This document shows positions 7,025-9,714 of a stretch of DNA of 9,714 bases, one piece after another. Origin of the DNA: Bordetella parapertussis (lineage in GTDB: Bacteria; Pseudomonadota; Gammaproteobacteria; Burkholderiales; Burkholderiaceae_B). Positions within the stretch are counted from its first letter, which is position 1, and each line of letters opens with the position of its first letter. Under the pieces are notes generated by a model. That model had not been told where the DNA came from. It searched no databases and saw only the letters and a program-made list of their open reading frames with translations. The position numbers were made by a program, and so were the translations under genes. The stretch is taken from contig CAMBLP010000082.1 in assembly GCA_945868195.1 (NCBI GenBank), positions 1 to 9,714 of the forward strand, in the 5' to 3' direction.

Positions 7025-7053
7025 ATTATATATTTAAACAAAATGTTTGTAAA
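7025..7053 (-). promoter_or_regulatory. Sigma70 promoter for blh
   Basis: On the minus strand TTTACA (7053-7048, one mismatch) is followed after exactly 17 bases by a perfect TATAAT (7030-7025). Transcription would start near 7018, leaving a leader of about 50 bases. The -10 box lies within the palindrome at 7020-7036, so a bound repressor would block it. Confidence 0.75.
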
Positions 7054-7064
7054 TATATTATAAT
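7034..7064 (+). promoter_or_regulatory. Promoter for the BigR-like operon
   Basis: A perfect TATAAT lies at 7059-7064. The best -35 is poor (TTAAAC, 7034-7039, 19-base spacer). Transcription would start near 7071, about 28 bases before the ATG at 7099. The core overlaps the blh promoter, so the two face away from each other with interleaved -35 regions. The weak -35 suggests lower output than the blh side. Confidence 0.6.
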
Positions 7065-7098
7065 TTCTAAAATTCAACCCAGGACTGCGGTTCCTATC

Positions 7099-7434
7099 AT
7101 GATAAAAGAAGACACCACCCCGTTCGAGCTTGCCACCATGCAAGCCTCTGCAGCACATGCCTGCCGACTCATGAAAGTCCTCACTAATCCCGACCGACTC
7201 ATGATCTTGTGTCAACTCACACAAGGCGAGCGCTGCGTCAGCGAGCTTGAAACCTCGCTCGGCATCGTTCAACCCACACTCTCTCAGCAACTCACCGTCC
7301 TGCGAAATGAACAACTCGTCAAGACGCGTCGCGAGGGAAAAAATATTTACTACCAGTTCTCAAGTCCGCAAGCACTCGCCGTCATGGAAGTCTTGTATTC
7401 ACAATTCTGCATCAAAGAAGGAGTCAGCGCATGA
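7099..7434 (+). CDS. bigR: BigR/SqrR-type ArsR-family sulfide/persulfide-sensing repressor
   Basis: A 111-residue winged-helix repressor of the ArsR family. The helix-turn-helix is at about residues 46-72 (CVSELETSLGIVQPTLSQQL), followed by the wing LVKTRREGKNIYYQF. C38 (LMILCQL) and C104 (YSQFCIK) are 66 residues apart, the same spacing as the redox pairs of BigR (C42/C108) and SqrR (C41/C107), which form a disulfide or polysulfide bridge on exposure to reactive sulfur and then leave DNA. C22 and C46 are extra. An in-frame ATG at 7012 lies upstream of the promoter -10 box and is rejected; the ATG at 7099 gives the family's usual length, although no good Shine-Dalgarno sequence precedes it. 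First gene of a four-gene operon; its TGA overlaps the next ATG (ATGA). Confidence 0.9.
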   Translation: MIKEDTTPFELATMQASAAHACRLMKVLTNPDRLMILCQLTQGERCVSELETSLGIVQPTLSQQLTVLRNEQLVKTRREGKNIYYQFSSPQALAVMEVLYSQFCIKEGVSA

Positions 7435-7868
7435 ATATCGATTGGGCCTATTTCACGCCATGGAGCTCGCTCTCCGGCGGCATTATTCTCGGGGTCGCTT
7501 CCGCCCTCTTTATCCTCATCAATGGACGGGTACTGGGCATCAGTGGCATTTTAGGTGGGCTATTGCCGCCCAAAGCAGGCGATACGTTTTGGCGCCTCGC
7601 TTTCTTGGCAGGGATGTTCGCCTCGCCATGGCTCTTTAACCTACTTGCCCCCGCTGCACTCATATCGCCTCCCCAAATCGATGCAGATCTCATCATGCTC
7701 GTGATTGCGGGTCTCTTGGTGGGTTTCGGTACACGTTACGGTTCCGGCTGTACTTCTGGTCACGGCGTCTGCGGTCTCTCGCGCATGTCGCCACGCTCCT
7801 TGGTCGCCACGCTCTCTTTCATGGCCGCCGGCTTTCTGACGGTCTATGTTGTTCGTCACCTCATTTAA
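7431..7868 (+). CDS. YeeE/YedE family membrane protein (sulfur transport-like)
   Basis: A 145-residue inner-membrane protein of the YeeE/YedE (DUF395) family, which includes thiosulfate transporters. About four hydrophobic helices are seen. The family signature lies at residues 98-118: [20 protein letters not shown], with Cys at 107 and 114. Conserved cysteines in full-length YeeE interact with the sulfur substrate. This protein is about half the length of full YeeE, as is normal for the paired short forms found in bigR-type operons. AAGGAG at 7418-7423, seven bases upstream, fixes the start, and the ATG overlaps the repressor stop by four bases, implying coupled translation. It probably works with the next gene product to move a sulfur compound across the inner membrane; the substrate and direction are not shown. 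Confidence 0.92.
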   Translation: MNIDWAYFTPWSSLSGGIILGVASALFILINGRVLGISGILGGLLPPKAGDTFWRLAFLAGMFASPWLFNLLAPAALISPPQIDADLIMLVIAGLLVGFGTRYGSGCTSGHGVCGLSRMSPRSLVATLSFMAAGFLTVYVVRHLI

Positions 7869-7881
7869 AGGAGCACTCGAT

Positions 7882-8310
7882 ATGCTTCGTGTTTTCGAAT
7901 TTCTCGCAGGATTGCTTTTCGGCTTGGGGCTCATCCTTTCTGGCATGACCAACCCGGCCAAAGTGCTCGGTTTTCTTGATCTTTTTGGCCAATGGGATCC
8001 ATCACTCGCCTTTGTTATGGGTGGCGCGATTCTAGTGGGGATTTTTGCTTTCACCTTGGCCAAAAAACGCACGACGAATTTTTTTGGCGGTGCCTTACAC
8101 CTCCCAAAGTCATCGCATATCGACAAACGTCTGGTCATCGGGAGTTTGATGTTTGGTATAGGCTGGGGCTTGGCTGGATTTTGTCCAGGTCCGGTCCTTG
8201 TCTCTATGGCGGCCGGTCACGAAAAAGCGCTGATATTTGTCGTCGCCATGCTCGTCGGCATGATGGGTTTTGAAATCGTCGAACGCGCGCAATCCAGCAA
8301 AAAGTCTTAA
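7882..8310 (+). CDS. DUF6691 / YeeE-YedE partner membrane protein
   Basis: A 142-residue membrane protein, the usual partner of the short YeeE/YedE protein, now often named DUF6691. Family marks are LSGMTNPAKVLGFLD (about 20-33), WDPSLAFVMGGA (38-49) and GIGWGLAGFCPGPVL (92-106), with one conserved cysteine, C101. Four hydrophobic segments are seen. AAAGGAG (7867-7873), eight bases before the ATG at 7882, selects this start over the in-frame ATG at 7846, which lies inside the preceding gene. There are 13 bases after the previous stop and 11 before the SulP gene. The two short proteins together approximate one full-length YeeE, so a heteromeric transporter is a reasonable inference. Confidence 0.9.
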   Translation: MLRVFEFLAGLLFGLGLILSGMTNPAKVLGFLDLFGQWDPSLAFVMGGAILVGIFAFTLAKKRTTNFFGGALHLPKSSHIDKRLVIGSLMFGIGWGLAGFCPGPVLVSMAAGHEKALIFVVAMLVGMMGFEIVERAQSSKKS

Positions 8311-8321
8311 ACGGCTCACGG

Positions 8322-9714
8322 ATGAAACTCCCGACGTTGCCCGCACTGCAATGGGGTGCGCAGTACAACCGCGATCTGCTCGTCAGCGATCTGGTCGCGG
8401 CGCTGATTGTCACCATCATGCTCATACCGCAAAGCTTGGCCTATGCGATGCTGGCGGGCTTACCACCAGAGGTGGGTCTGTACGCCAGTGTTGCACCGCT
8501 CGTGATGTATACCCTGCTTGGTACAAGTCGTGTCTTGGCCGTCGGCCCTGTCGCAGTCGTTTCCTTGATGACGGCCGCCGCTGTAGGTGAGCAAGCCGCG
8601 CTTGGCGTGCACAGCTATTGGCAAATCGCGCTCACACTCGCCTTTATCTCTGGCGGCATGCTGTTAGTGATGGGTTTTCTGCGGCTAGGATTTCTTGCTA
8701 ATTTTCTCAGTCACTCTGTCGTCTCGGGCTTTATTTCAGCCTCTGGCCTGCTGATCGCCGCAAGTCAAATCAAAACACTCATGGGCGTCCAAGCCTCAGG
8801 CGACAATTTCTTTGCCTTGGTATGGTCCCTACTGCAACAAATACCCAACACCAATGTATTGACGCTTGTCGTTGGCGCATTGGCCACGGTGTTTCTCTTT
8901 TGGGTGAGACAAAAACTCAAACCCTTGTTACTCAAACTGGGGCTGAGCAAACTTGCCGCAGACATTGTGACCAAAGCAGGTCCCGTGCTGGCGATCGCCG
9001 TCACGACGATACTCGCCTGGCAACTGGACTGGCCTAGCATGGGACTCAAAGTCGTGGGCGCTGTTCCCCAAGGGTTACCGCCGCTGACAGCCCCCCTATT
9101 CGATGTGGAGCTTTGGAAAGCTCTCTTTATGCCCGCCTTATTAATTAGCATTGTCGGCTTTGTTGAGTCTGTTTCGGTCGGCCAAACACTGGCTGCCAGA
9201 AGACGCGAACGCATCGAACCCAACCAAGAACTTGTCGCCCTAGGCGCTTGTAACGTCTCCGCCTCCTTGACTGGAGGCTTTCCCGTCACCGGCGGCTTTG
9301 CTCGCTCTGTCGTCAACGCCGATAGCGGCGCTCGTACGCCCGCAGCCGGACTTTATACGGCGGTCGGTATCACCTTGGCATCACTCTTTCTCACCCCGGC
9401 TTTGTTTTATCTCCCCCATGCCACGCTTGCCGCAACAATCATCGTCGCGGTCCTCTCGCTGGTGGACTTCAGCATCTTTAAACATACGTGGCGTTTTGCC
9501 AAGGCAGACTTCGCCGCAGTCACCCTCACTTTATTGGCGACCTTGATATTCGGCGTCGAAATCGGACTGGTTGCCGGCGTTGCCCTCTCGCTCGCGATTC
9601 ACTTATACCGAAGCAGCCAGCCGCATATCGCCACCATAGGCCTCGTTCCTGGTACAGAACACTTTCGTAACGTGTTGCGACATGAGGTTCGCACAAGCCC
9701 AACAGTCCTATGCC
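8322..9714 (+). CDS. SulP family inorganic anion transporter, C-terminus cut by window edge
   Basis: 464 codons plus one base of a SulP (SLC26-related) transporter; the frame is open to the window edge. The SulP signature is at residues 49-70 (PEVGLYAS...LLGTSR), with Val where Tyr is usual. Other conserved parts are AALIVTIMLIPQSLAYAMLAGL (helix 1), RLGFLANFLSHSVVSGF, and GFVESVSVGQ with E282 followed by NQELVALG and GGFPVTGGFARSVVN. The last residues (about 440 on) lead into the C-terminal STAS domain, mostly missing. The ATG at 8322 is 11 bases after the previous stop, and its Shine-Dalgarno sequence is weak. As the fourth gene of the BigR-like operon it probably moves sulfate, sulfite or bicarbonate; export of the sulfite made by persulfide oxidation is attractive but unproven. 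Confidence 0.93.
   Translation, partial: MKLPTLPALQWGAQYNRDLLVSDLVAALIVTIMLIPQSLAYAMLAGLPPEVGLYASVAPLVMYTLLGTSRVLAVGPVAVVSLMTAAAVGEQAALGVHSYWQIALTLAFISGGMLLVMGFLRLGFLANFLSHSVVSGFISASGLLIAASQIKTLMGVQASGDNFFALVWSLLQQIPNTNVLTLVVGALATVFLFWVRQKLKPLLLKLGLSKLAADIVTKAGPVLAIAVTTILAWQLDWPSMGLKVVGAVPQGLPPLTAPLFDVELWKALFMPALLISIVGFVESVSVGQTLAARRRERIEPNQELVALGACNVSASLTGGFPVTGGFARSVVNADSGARTPAAGLYTAVGITLASLFLTPALFYLPHATLAATIIVAVLSLVDFSIFKHTWRFAKADFAAVTLTLLATLIFGVEIGLVAGVALSLAIHLYRSSQPHIATIGLVPGTEHFRNVLRHEVRTSPTVLC

Larger units (their letters stand above)
7020..7066. promoter_or_regulatory. AT-rich inverted-repeat operator between blh and the BigR-like gene
   Basis: A perfect palindrome TAAATAT-TAT-ATATTTA occupies 7020-7036. 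A related AT-rich element occupies 7051-7066. Between them AAACA (7036-7040), AAA, TGTTT (7044-7048) form a second inverted repeat. As a whole, 7021-7040 and 7044-7066 are inverted copies apart from a two-base GT insertion and two further differences. The elements cover the -10 boxes of the two divergent promoters. BigR is known to bind AT-rich palindromic DNA over its promoter; assigning this site to the adjacent repressor is inference. Confidence 0.75.

Noticed and set aside
7012..7098. Upstream ATG for the repressor at 7012
   Set aside because: It lies inside the operator, before the predicted transcript start, and encodes a low-complexity AT-driven peptide absent from the family.
6970..7314. 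N-terminal extension of the Blh frame to an ATG at 7314
   Set aside because: It runs antisense through the repressor gene and across both promoters. The ATG at 6969 has a good GGAG and starts at the conserved domain.
7846..7881. Earlier start of the DUF6691 protein at 7846
   Set aside because: It overlaps the preceding gene and lacks a ribosome site, whereas AAAGGAG precedes the ATG at 7882.
8765..9316. 183-codon minus-strand frame opposite the SulP gene
   Set aside because: It is antisense to a clearly conserved SulP coding region and has no recognisable domain or ribosome site.

Overview
The window looks like a chromosomal segment of a Gram-negative proteobacterium. The protein types (periplasmic copper chaperone, TonB, BigR-type regulator with a persulfide dioxygenase-like protein and YeeE/YedE proteins) fit Betaproteobacteria, probably Burkholderiales. 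That placement is an impression from protein style, not a proven assignment. Coding density is high and no gene-free stretch exceeds 300 bases. I found no tRNA, rRNA, CRISPR array, insertion sequence or phage gene.

Left part (1-2785): a truncated major facilitator transporter on the minus strand, a small DUF1330 protein on the plus strand, and a second, unrelated major facilitator (MFS_3/EntS type) on the minus strand. Middle part (3008-6076): a ketopantoate-reductase-family protein (plus) converges on a two-gene minus-strand operon encoding a PCu(A)C periplasmic copper chaperone and a LysE/RhtB exporter. A TonB-type energy transducer with a 12-base tandem repeat in its linker diverges from the copper chaperone.

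Right part (6094-9714): this is the clearest functional unit, a sulfide/persulfide response locus of the bigR type. A 47-bp AT-rich region holds two back-to-back promoters, each with a perfect TATAAT -10 box, inside an imperfect inverted repeat. Leftward it drives a metallo-beta-lactamase-fold Blh/persulfide dioxygenase-like protein. Rightward it drives a BigR/SqrR-type ArsR repressor (redox cysteine pair C38/C104), two short YeeE/YedE-type membrane proteins and a SulP anion transporter that runs off the window. The likely logic is that reactive sulfur oxidises the repressor, which releases both promoters. The dioxygenase then oxidises persulfide to sulfite while the membrane proteins move sulfur species or anions. 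The components are known from bigR operons of plant-associated and other proteobacteria. The divergent layout, the single-domain dioxygenase and the visible operator architecture are the parts most worth a second look.
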